Below, piece after piece: positions 1 through 4,984 of a DNA stretch of 5,110 nt. Below the pieces are notes generated by a model, which searched no databases, was not told the DNA's origin, and saw nothing but the letters and a program-made list of their open reading frames with translations. This stretch comes from Candidatus Bathyarchaeota archaeon. GTDB lineage: Archaea; Thermoproteota; Bathyarchaeia; Bathyarchaeales; DTEX01. The stretch is taken from assembly GCA_021158305.1 (NCBI GenBank), contig JAGGUU010000110.1, forward strand, positions 1-5,110, written 5' to 3'. Both the position numbers and the translations under genes were made by a program. Position 1 is the first letter of the stretch, and each line of letters begins with the position of its first letter.

Positions 1-356
1 TCTCCAACTGTTTCTTTGTCGCAGAAGATGACCGCTATAAGGTCATGGTCACCATATGTTTTCCAGATAAATTTTACATTATGCTGTACTTTCAGAAATG
101 AGACCGCCTTGTCTAGGCTATCTATGCTCGCCAGCTTAATTCCTATTATGACGACTGAGTAATTGAGTTTCTTGTAATCAATAACGGCGGCGAGTTTCCT
201 CCTGATTACTCCAGTCTCCTCAAGCCTGCTTATTCTCCGGTAAACCGTGTTTCGACTTACGCCGCATGCCTTTGCTATCTCATTATAGGAATATATGCCC
301 TCACCTAGGCATCGCAGTATCCTCAAGTCAAGATCGTCAATCAATTCTTTCTTCAC
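1..356 (-). CDS. Lrp/AsnC-family transcriptional regulator (C-terminus cut off by window edge)
   Basis: DNA-binding feast/famine regulator; the visible part is 118 codons of an expected ~150. Residues 7-53 form an AsnC-type winged helix-turn-helix (IDDLDLRILRCL at the start, recognition helix around SRNTVYRRISRLE at 34-46). From about residue 65 the ligand-binding RAM domain begins, with the family-typical YGDHDLIAV at 101-109. The remaining ~30-35 residues lie outside the window. The GTG at 356-354 is the earliest possible start because an in-frame TAG directly precedes it. No Shine-Dalgarno sequence is seen, which fits a very short leader below the TATA-like element at 389-398. The gene is divergent from the alcohol dehydrogenase at 516, the usual arrangement for a local Lrp regulator of its neighbour. 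Family assignment is strong; ligand and target are inferred only. Confidence 0.93.
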   Translation of the reverse strand, partial: MKKELIDDLDLRILRCLGEGIYSYNEIAKACGVSRNTVYRRISRLEETGVIRRKLAAVIDYKKLNYSVVIIGIKLASIDSLDKAVSFLKVQHNVKFIWKTYGDHDLIAVIFCDKETVG

Positions 357-388
357 CTAGCAGTGTACGAGATTACTGGAGACGAGAT

Positions 389-398
389 AGATATATCT
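389..398 (-). promoter_or_regulatory. TATA-like element, probable promoter of the Lrp-family gene
   Basis: AGATATATCT is a perfect 10-bp palindrome centred about 37 bases before the regulator's GTG. Placing the transcript start about 25 bases downstream gives a leader of roughly 10 bases, consistent with the lack of a ribosome site. Being symmetrical, it could in principle also serve the opposite strand. Confidence 0.5.
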
Positions 399-434
399 GT
401 TACTCTTTTGGTGATGATTTACTCATTTGATGCG

Positions 435-452
435 GAAAAATGATACTTTTTC
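435..452. promoter_or_regulatory. Inverted repeat in the divergent control region, candidate Lrp operator
   Basis: GAAAAA and TTTTTC flank TGATAC, giving an 18-bp A/T-rich dyad of the kind Lrp/AsnC proteins bind. It lies between the divergent regulator and alcohol dehydrogenase genes, just upstream of a weak TATA-like stretch (465-472) that would suit a leadered dehydrogenase transcript. The dyad is seen directly; the binding protein is inferred. Confidence 0.4.
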
Positions 453-501
453 ATCATTAACTAGTGATAAATCTGGCATTTCTCTTTTTTATAGCACAAA
501 A

Positions 502-507
502 GGAGGG
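502..507 (+). promoter_or_regulatory. Strong Shine-Dalgarno site for the alcohol dehydrogenase
   Basis: GGAGGG lies 8 bases before the ATG at 516, near-ideal spacing, and fixes that start over the next in-frame ATG at 531. A T-rich TTTTTTATA at 485-493 looks like a TATA box but is too close to the ribosome site to make a transcript that includes it. Confidence 0.8.
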
Positions 508-515
508 ATGATTAG

Positions 516-1637
516 ATGAAAGGCTTCGCCATGCTGGATTTCGGCAAGGTAGGATGGATCGAAAAGGATAGGCCGGTTCCCGGTCCCTACGATGCCATTG
601 TGAGGCCGCTCGCCGTCGCACCATGCACTTCTGATGTTCACACGGTTTATGAAGCTGCATTTCCCAAGGAGATGGTGGAGTTTCCGCGGATCATTGGTCA
701 TGAAGCCGTTGGTGAAGTAGTTGAGGTTGGCGATAAGGTAGAAGACTTCAAATATGGCGATAAAGTCGTCGTACCAGCGATAACTCCCGAGTGGAGAACT
801 AGGGAGGTTCAGCTGGGAATTCATCAACATTCCGGAGGTCTCCTAGCCGGATGGAAGTTCAGCAATCCTTTAAGAGATGGAGGTAAAGATGGAGTCTTTG
901 CAGAATACTTCCACGTTAATGATGCAGACATGAACCTTGCACATTTACCTGATGATATCAAGTTAGAGTCAGCCGTGATGGCGGCTGATATGATGACAAC
1001 AGGCTTCCACGGCGCTGAACTCGCAGATATACAGATCGGCGAGACTGTAGTAGTCATAGGTATAGGACCTGTAGGTCTAATGTCGGTTGCCGGCGCGAAG
1101 CTACAGGGAGCTGGAAGGATAATCGCCGTTGGAGGAAGAAGGAAGATCACTTATGACCTGGCAAGAGAATATGGTGCCAGCGATATTGTGGACTATACGA
1201 AAGGTCCGATTGAAACTCAAGTGCTAGAGCTTACTGGAGGGAAGAAGGTAGATAAGGTGATAATCGCTGGCGGAGGCCCCGACATAATCTACGAAGCCGT
1301 AAAGATTGTTAGACCCGGAGGCATCGTTGCAAATGTGCATTACTTCGGCTCTGGAGCTGACGCATACATTAAAAACGAGCTGAAACACAGAGATGTGCTT
1401 TATCTGGGCAGAGTTGAATGGGGCGCCGGAATGTCGCACATCAGAATTGTAGGAGGCTTATGTCCCGGAGGCAGGGTGAGAATGGAGCGGTTGCTCAGCA
1501 TAATAAGGTACAAAAGAGTCGATCCATCGAAGCTTGTAACGCATAGATTCAGAGGACTTGAAAGAGTAGAGGATGCATTTTATCTGATGAGGGAGAAACC
1601 ATTAAAACTAGTAAAGCCCGTAGTCTTCATGGAATAG
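516..1637 (+). CDS. NADP-dependent zinc secondary alcohol dehydrogenase (T. brockii ADH type)
   Basis: Cytoplasmic medium-chain dehydrogenase interconverting secondary alcohols such as 2-propanol and ketones using NADP(H). The N-terminus (MKGFAML, GKVGWIEK, DAIVRPLAVAPCTSD) is almost that of Thermoanaerobacter brockii ADH as I recall it. Catalytic zinc ligands are visible as C37, H62, E63 and D158, with the S39/H42 proton relay. The structural-zinc cysteine lobe is absent, as in that enzyme. The Rossmann motif GIGPVG is at 182-187. GGR at 206-208 and Y227 match the NADP 2'-phosphate pocket (Gly198-Ser-Arg200 and Tyr218 in T. brockii, where the middle residue differs). At 373 residues it is about 20 longer than the ~352-residue relative, with extra residues near 48-57, 118-124 and 279-296. 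No operon partner is seen downstream; the divergent Lrp-type gene is the likely regulator. The close match to a bacterial subfamily suggests lateral transfer. Confidence 0.95.
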   Translation: MKGFAMLDFGKVGWIEKDRPVPGPYDAIVRPLAVAPCTSDVHTVYEAAFPKEMVEFPRIIGHEAVGEVVEVGDKVEDFKYGDKVVVPAITPEWRTREVQLGIHQHSGGLLAGWKFSNPLRDGGKDGVFAEYFHVNDADMNLAHLPDDIKLESAVMAADMMTTGFHGAELADIQIGETVVVIGIGPVGLMSVAGAKLQGAGRIIAVGGRRKITYDLAREYGASDIVDYTKGPIETQVLELTGGKKVDKVIIAGGGPDIIYEAVKIVRPGGIVANVHYFGSGADAYIKNELKHRDVLYLGRVEWGAGMSHIRIVGGLCPGGRVRMERLLSIIRYKRVDPSKLVTHRFRGLERVEDAFYLMREKPLKLVKPVVFME

Positions 1638-1670
1638 GAGAGGATGAAGCGCTAAGCATAACCTTAAATC

Positions 1671-1680
1671 ACTCTTTTTT
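1671..1680 (+). terminator. T-run after the alcohol dehydrogenase, likely archaeal terminator
   Basis: CTTTTTT at 1674-1680 lies about 40 bases past the stop codon with no strong hairpin before it, fitting archaeal T-run termination. The stem-loop at 1701-1725 follows rather than precedes it. Confidence 0.45.
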
Positions 1681-1700
1681 GCTCTCCAAGAAAATATGCT

Positions 1701-1725
1701 TATATCCAGCATGTTTCTGGATGTA
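1701..1725. repeat. Stem-loop: 9-bp inverted repeat with 7-base loop
   Basis: TATATCCAG (1701-1709) and CTGGATGTA (1717-1725) pair over 9 bp with one T-G wobble around the loop CATGTTT. It lies 63 bases past the dehydrogenase stop and may protect the transcript's 3' end or be a protein-binding dyad. The repeat is seen directly; its role is unknown. Confidence 0.5.
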
Positions 1726-1977
1726 GGATTGATCAGGATGAATACTTGAATAATCTTCACGCTAATTCTATCGCTAAATATATCGAAGAGCTTCAGGCTG
1801 GTTCATAACTATTTATACTCAGCGACATAGATACTTTTTAATCGTTTCCTGATTCCTTGCGAGAGCAGATTACATCAAAAATGCATGAGATTATCTTAAT
1901 TCTACGATTGTCGGGTGTATGTTGCATACTTCATAATATAGTTACTTAACATAACCCGGAAGACTAAAAACAATAAA

Positions 1978-2003
1978 GAGATCGTCTCGATACTCTTTAA
2001 ATA
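1978..2003 (+). promoter_or_regulatory. Promoter of the SdpI-family gene: imperfect dyad plus TATA box
   Basis: TTTAAATA at 1996-2003 is a good archaeal TATA box. It predicts a transcript start near 2028 and a leader of about 45 bases containing the ribosome site. Directly upstream, 1978-1995 is an imperfect hairpin dyad (GAGATCG and CGATACTC around TCT, with one unpaired base), placed where a regulator could affect TATA/BRE access. The TATA call is moderate and the operator call weaker. Confidence 0.5.
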
Positions 2004-2060
2004 CCTATATTCATTTAATTTATGCTGAGGTATACCGCGCTAAAATTTTTAATGTAATGC

Positions 2061-2067
2061 GGGGGAG
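2061..2067 (+). promoter_or_regulatory. Shine-Dalgarno site deciding the GTG start of the SdpI-family gene
   Basis: GGGGGAG lies 5 bases before the GTG at 2073. This supports the GTG over the first in-frame ATG at 2109, which would remove part of the first membrane helix. Confidence 0.7.
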
Positions 2068-2072
2068 CAGTT

Positions 2073-2735
2073 GTGAGATTCAGGAGGAGTGAGATAATCA
2101 TTTTCGGGATGGCGTTGCTCTTTTTTATTATTGGAATTTATTTGTATCCGCGGATGCCGGAGCGAATGGCTTCTCATTGGAACATTCATGGCGAAGTTGA
2201 TGGATACATTTCTAAGTTTTGGGGTGTGTTCTTATTACCTTTTATTTTTACGGCGCTTGCTTTACTTTTTGTCGCCATTCCAAGAATCGATCCGTTGAAG
2301 GCAAATATTGAAAAATTCAGGAAATACTATGACGGTTTCATCATCCTGTTCTCAATCTTCTGGTTTTCCATATATATCCAAACTATTCTCTGGAATATTG
2401 GGATTCAAATAAGTCCGACGATAGTTTTCCCCGTGGGATTCAGCTTTCTCTTTTTCTATATTGGCATTCTTTGTGAAAAAGTGAAGAGAAACTGGTTTAT
2501 TGGGATAAGAACACCTTGGACTTTAAGTAATGAAAAAGTATGGGAGAAAACCCATAGGAACGGTGGAAAAATGTTTAAAATCGCCGGGTTAGTTGCTCTC
2601 CTCGGAGTACTCTTCCAAGATTACGCGTTTCTTCTAATCCTAATTCCAGTAGTCCTTATCGTAGCATATACATTTACCTATTCATATTTTGAATACCAGA
2701 AAGAATTAAAGAGGGTTAAGGCTCCGCCGAGTTAG
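2073..2735 (+). CDS. SdpI/DUF1648-family integral membrane protein
   Basis: A 220-residue membrane protein with about six hydrophobic helices (roughly 7-25, 48-69, 87-108, 115-133, 166-183, 185-206). Between helices 1 and 2 is the DUF1648 signature: PERMASHWNIHGEVDGY at 29-45, with H35, W36, H39, G40 and D43. After helix 4 comes the SdpI signature NWFIGIRTPWTLSNEKVW at 140-157, followed by THRNGGK. Length matches Bacillus subtilis SdpI (about 207), which gives immunity to the SdpC killing peptide and, as a receptor, sequesters the repressor SdpR. No SdpR-like (ArsR) gene or toxin is visible here, so an immunity role is not shown; many archaeal members have no known function. The charged C-terminal tail (KELKRVK) probably faces the cytoplasm. 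The transporter gene 55 bases downstream may be functionally linked. Confidence 0.9.
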   Translation: MRFRRSEIIIFGMALLFFIIGIYLYPRMPERMASHWNIHGEVDGYISKFWGVFLLPFIFTALALLFVAIPRIDPLKANIEKFRKYYDGFIILFSIFWFSIYIQTILWNIGIQISPTIVFPVGFSFLFFYIGILCEKVKRNWFIGIRTPWTLSNEKVWEKTHRNGGKMFKIAGLVALLGVLFQDYAFLLILIPVVLIVAYTFTYSYFEYQKELKRVKAPPS

Positions 2736-2743
2736 GGAAAAAG

Positions 2744-2783
2744 TTTATAATTTCAAACAATGTGGGGACGTATAAGCTGGAGG
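2744..2783 (+). promoter_or_regulatory. TATA-like element and Shine-Dalgarno site of the MFS gene
   Basis: TTTATAA at 2744-2750, in the 55-base gap after the SdpI-family stop, predicts a transcript start near 2772-2776. TGGAGG at 2778-2783 is 7 bases before the GTG at 2791 and supports that start. An ATG at 2789 runs straight into TGA and is not the start. The MFS gene may therefore be transcribed alone as well as by read-through. Confidence 0.5.
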
Positions 2784-2790
2784 CATCTAT

Positions 2791-3990
2791 GTGAAAACGA
2801 GTTCTAAGAGCGCTTATTTCGTTATTGTTCTTTTCGGAATTGTCAGTTTGATGGGGGATGTTGTATACGAAGGATCTAAAGGCATAACGCCGGACTTCCT
2901 TAAGTTTTTAGGCGCATCCGCCGTCACTGTGGGATTTGCCAGTGGGTTAGGGGAATTCGTAGGTTACGCCTTGAGATTAGTAAGCGGAATCTTAGCCGAT
3001 AGCACCCAAGCCTATTGGCTCTTCATTTTCTTAGGTTACGGATTAATCGGTTCAATTCCCGCTTTGGGATTTGTAACTAGGTGGGAGATAGCTGTCGTTC
3101 TATATCTGCTTGAAAGGCTTGGAAAGGCTTTAAGGACTCCTTCAAGAGACACAATCCTATCTGTTGTAAGCGAAGAGGTGGGGACGGGAAAAGCCTTCGG
3201 TTTTCATGAACTTATGGACCAAATAGGTGCAACTGTAGGGCCGACTGCGGTGGCAGCGATGATGCTCTTCAGCGGCAACAATTACAGCCAGACATACAGT
3301 TTTCTCTTTTTACCCTTTCTGGTTCTTTTGGGGTCCCTACTCTATGCATACAAAAAAGTAGGTGAGAGAACCATCGTTGCGATTGAAAAAAGCGTAGCAA
3401 AGCATGGAAGAGGCTGTGTCCTTGGAAAGAGTTTCTACATGTATACGGCCGCCGTCGTACTAAGCACGGTAGGGTTGATTCCAGCATCACTTATACTGTA
3501 TAAATCCTCCGCTATCCTTCAGCCACAGGGAATGAGCTGGATGGTTCCTCTAATTTATTTACTGATTCAAGGTATAGACGCGGCTACCGCTATGATCTCA
3601 GGTTTAGCGTATGACAAGTACGGAATTAAGGTTTTAGCCATACCATTCATTTTAGCGATGCTTCCTTCGCTGTTAACCTTAGCCGCTACGGAATTAACTG
3701 TGCTAGCGGTTGCCGCCGCAACTTTCGGTGTTGTGTTGGGAATGCAAGAATCAATCTACCGAGCGGCGGTCTCAAAGTTCACATCAGCCTCTTCACGAGG
3801 CACGGCTTACGGAATCTTCAATGCAGCCCTCGGCATTGCCTTTTTAATAAGTGGCGGAATCTACGGCTTCTTTCTTGACTATAATGTACCATTGCTGATG
3901 ATCTCACCATTCACGGTTCTGTTACAAATTGTAGCGGTAATCACACTGTTGCGAGCGGCATCGACCCTTAAAGCGGTAGAGAAACGGTGA
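2791..3990 (+). CDS. Major facilitator superfamily (MFS) transporter, substrate unknown
   Basis: A 399-residue secondary transporter of the cytoplasmic membrane, full length for the 12-helix MFS fold. Two six-helix halves are joined by a basic cytoplasmic loop at about 188-212. After helix 2, RLVSGILADS (62-71) is the motif-A-like loop, mirrored in the second half by GLAYDKYGIKVL (271-282). After helix 4, ERLGKALRTPSRD (108-120) is the arginine-rich signature of a drug/metabolite-efflux-like MFS subgroup. YRAAVSKFTSASSRGTAYGI (323-342) is the matching second-half element, with the RGTAYG core common in that subgroup. An acidic pair (E61-like position replaced, but D23 and E27 in helix 1 and E55 in helix 2) could serve proton coupling; this is inference. 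It follows the SdpI-family gene by 55 bases on the same strand, so joint work in export or envelope defence is possible but unproven. Confidence 0.9.
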   Translation: MKTSSKSAYFVIVLFGIVSLMGDVVYEGSKGITPDFLKFLGASAVTVGFASGLGEFVGYALRLVSGILADSTQAYWLFIFLGYGLIGSIPALGFVTRWEIAVVLYLLERLGKALRTPSRDTILSVVSEEVGTGKAFGFHELMDQIGATVGPTAVAAMMLFSGNNYSQTYSFLFLPFLVLLGSLLYAYKKVGERTIVAIEKSVAKHGRGCVLGKSFYMYTAAVVLSTVGLIPASLILYKSSAILQPQGMSWMVPLIYLLIQGIDAATAMISGLAYDKYGIKVLAIPFILAMLPSLLTLAATELTVLAVAAATFGVVLGMQESIYRAAVSKFTSASSRGTAYGIFNAALGIAFLISGGIYGFFLDYNVPLLMISPFTVLLQIVAVITLLRAASTLKAVEKR

Positions 3991-4062
3991 GAAAGACAAA
4001 CCTGTACGGGATTTTCCATCATTCAAACAACAAGCAGAAGCGGGATTGCTTTAAAAATTAAG

Positions 4063-4095
4063 ATTGATAACTAATCAATGCTGCTTCGTCTTTTT
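4063..4095 (+). terminator. Inverted repeat followed by T-run, probable terminator of the MFS gene
   Basis: ATTGAT (4063-4068) and ATCAAT (4074-4079) form a 6-bp stem with a 5-base loop. A T5 run at 4091-4095 follows. AAGCAG (4032-4037) and CTGCTT (4081-4086) can close an outer stem around it. The stem is weak, so the T-run is probably the main signal. Confidence 0.4.
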
Positions 4096-4109
4096 ATGTT
4101 ATCACGTAC

Positions 4110-4125
4110 CTATACGCCTGTATAG
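4110..4125. repeat. Perfect 6-bp inverted repeat with 4-base spacer
   Basis: CTATAC, GCCT, GTATAG form a perfect 16-bp dyad in the gap between the transporter and the toxin-antitoxin operon. It could be a regulator's operator or a small hairpin. It is about 100 bases upstream of the antitoxin TATA box, far for simple repression. Confidence 0.45.
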
Positions 4126-4126
4126 C

Positions 4127-4201
4127 TGTGCCTCATGCGAAGGGTGAAGGAGAAAAATCTAGTTCACGCTGTAAGATGCGATAAAAAACAGAGGAGGCAC
4201 A
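4127..4201 (+). ncRNA. Candidate structured RNA or small inverted-repeat element
   Basis: TGTGCCTC (4127-4134) and GAGGCACA (4194-4201) are perfect 8-bp complements. Inside them, 4141-4170 folds into a nested hairpin: AG/CT, a G-G mismatch, GTGAA (4144-4148) with TTCAC (4163-4167), a 2x2 internal loop GG/AG, then AGA/TCT around an AAAA loop. ATGCGA also occurs twice as a direct repeat (4135-4140, 4176-4181). No C/D-box motifs of a guide RNA and no coding frame are seen. It could be a leader structure, a small RNA or the remnant of a miniature mobile element. No family is recognised and strand is assumed from the downstream operon. Confidence 0.3.
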
Positions 4202-4227
4202 ACGGTCTTTTCATCTCTGTGGCAATA

Positions 4228-4266
4228 TTTATATTGTTGAACCTATAGTGATACTTTGTGATACTT
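4228..4266 (+). promoter_or_regulatory. Promoter and tandem direct repeat of the toxin-antitoxin operon
   Basis: TTTATATT at 4228-4235 is a strong TATA box whose centre is about 26 bases before the GTG at 4258, predicting transcription that starts at or next to the start codon (leaderless). GTGATACTT occurs twice, at 4248-4256 and 4258-4266, spaced 10 bp (about one helical turn) and spanning the predicted start site. This is a natural place for antitoxin autorepression. No ribosome site is present ahead of either candidate start. Confidence 0.6.
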
Positions 4267-4512
4267 ATGGTTAAACTCAAGTTGAAAGTTGGGCCGAAAG
4301 GGCAGATAGTGCTCCCAAAGATCGTTAGGGATAAGCTTGGTATTAAACCTCGTAGCTACGTGATAGCAGACCTCAAAGAGGACGGACTTACTTTACAGAG
4401 AGGAATAGACATTGAAGAGTTCCTAGATTGGTTGAAGAAGTCTAGGAAGCCCGTAGCAAAACTCGTCTCTAAGTTCAGCCTAGAGGATGAGGCTCTTGAG
4501 GCTCTTCCTTGA
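4258..4512 (+). CDS. vapB: SpoVT/AbrB-fold antitoxin, VapB type
   Basis: An 84-residue antitoxin predicted to neutralise the VapC toxin encoded downstream and to repress its own operon. Residues 6-50 form the AbrB swapped-hairpin DNA-binding domain (KLKVGPKGQIVLPKIVRDKL, then GIKPRSYVIADLKEDGLTLQ), with the diagnostic KGQIVLPK. The C-terminal 34 residues, from about IDIEEFLDWLKK to SLEDEALEALP, form the amphipathic toxin-binding tail. Two starts are possible: the GTG at 4258, which fits leaderless transcription, and the ATG at 4267 (81 residues, MVKLKLKVG), which looks more like related proteins. The last 26 bases overlap the toxin gene, implying translational coupling. Family assignment is strong; DNA target and exact start are inferred. 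Confidence 0.9.
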   Translation: MILMVKLKLKVGPKGQIVLPKIVRDKLGIKPRSYVIADLKEDGLTLQRGIDIEEFLDWLKKSRKPVAKLVSKFSLEDEALEALP

Positions 4513-4915
4513 CTCTTCCTACCTAATATATCTAAGATATTCTGAGAGCGATAAGATCTTCAATTACGTAACAAACTTTTTAAAGGAGTCCGTTGAACGT
4601 GGAGACCGCCTATTCGTCAATATGATTGTTGTAGATGAGGTCTTATGGATCTTAACAAAGAAATATAAAATTCCATTAAGTGAGATCCTTGAACTAATGG
4701 ATCAGCTAATGCCTCTTTTAGAGGTGATTCCAATAGACTACACCGATTATGACGTTATGAGAAAGACGATGATGAACTATAGATTAAAGCCTTCAGATGC
4801 ACTTCACATAGCTTCAATGAATAAGACTGGGATCAAGCATATAGTCTCAGAAGACGAAGAGTTCGACAAGATACCATGGATAAAGAGAATATGGCTGAAC
4901 ACTAGAAATCGTTAA
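4487..4915 (+). CDS. vapC: PIN-domain toxin ribonuclease, VapC type
   Basis: A 142-residue Mg-dependent endoribonuclease toxin; VapC enzymes typically cut tRNA or rRNA when released from VapB. The PIN acidic residues are all present: D9 in FLDSSYLIYL, E51 in VVDEVLWIL, D104 in KPSDALHIASM, and D123 in the SEDEEFDKI segment. The domain therefore looks catalytically intact and full length. The gene overlaps the antitoxin by 26 bases in another frame. The ATG at 4487 directly abuts AGAGG with no spacing, whereas the TTG at 4496 (MRLFLDSS) has GAGG 9 bases upstream and gives a more typical N-terminus. The true start may be 4496, leaving a 17-base overlap. RNA target cannot be told from the sequence. 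Confidence 0.92.
   Translation: MRLLRLFLDSSYLIYLRYSESDKIFNYVTNFLKESVERGDRLFVNMIVVDEVLWILTKKYKIPLSEILELMDQLMPLLEVIPIDYTDYDVMRKTMMNYRLKPSDALHIASMNKTGIKHIVSEDEEFDKIPWIKRIWLNTRNR
4489..4506 (+). repeat. 9-bp tandem duplication inside the vapB/vapC overlap
   Basis: GAGGCTCTT occurs twice head to tail. It reads EALEAL in the antitoxin frame and the RLLRL stretch in the toxin frame, so one duplication lengthens both proteins by three residues without a frameshift. It creates the two alternative toxin starts. Confidence 0.8.
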
Positions 4916-4956
4916 ATTGTTTAAGACCCTCATGCATTCTCATTGCTAATTCTAGT

Positions 4957-4976
4957 TCTTATCTTATCTTATCTTA
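4957..4976. repeat. Pentanucleotide microsatellite (TCTTA)x4
   Basis: Four perfect TCTTA units sit between the convergent toxin gene and the tRNA-Ser gene. The pyrimidine-rich plus strand here could help end vapC transcription. Copy number of such repeats can vary by slippage. Confidence 0.8.
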
Positions 4977-4984
4977 ACTGTTAT

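Larger units (their letters stand above)
1638..2072. other. 435-base intergenic region without a supported gene
   Basis: The stretch is A/T-rich with frequent stops in all frames. It holds the dehydrogenase T-run, a stem-loop (1701-1725), and the promoter and ribosome site of the SdpI-family gene near its right end. One frame stays open for 46 codons (1668-1805) but has only an internal TTG as a possible start and no ribosome site. A second short frame from ATG 1881 gives 22 residues. Neither is recognisable as a protein. It could hide gene remnants or an untranslated RNA, but nothing firm is visible. Confidence 0.6.

Noticed and set aside
411..417. GTGATGA resembling box C of an archaeal C/D guide RNA
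   Set aside because: No CTGA box D at a suitable distance downstream; the match is probably chance in the divergent promoter region.
485..493. TTTTTTATA as the main alcohol dehydrogenase TATA box
   Set aside because: It would place transcription start at the ATG itself and leave out the strong GGAGGG ribosome site, which makes little sense; kept only as a possible secondary leaderless promoter.
489..1439. Several minus-strand open frames across the alcohol dehydrogenase (489-830, 824-1150, 1224-1439)
   Set aside because: They lie opposite a clearly conserved enzyme gene, are low-complexity and match no family; they are shadow frames.
1668..1805. 46-codon open frame on the plus strand
   Set aside because: No ATG or GTG, no ribosome site and no recognisable family; the stretch is short enough to occur by chance.
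3269..3490. Minus-strand 73-codon frame inside the MFS gene
   Set aside because: It is fully inside a conserved transporter, with no family resemblance and no ribosome site.
4957..4976. TCTTA repeats as a possible CRISPR or origin iteron
   Set aside because: The units are 5 bases with no spacers and no associated genes; this is a simple microsatellite.
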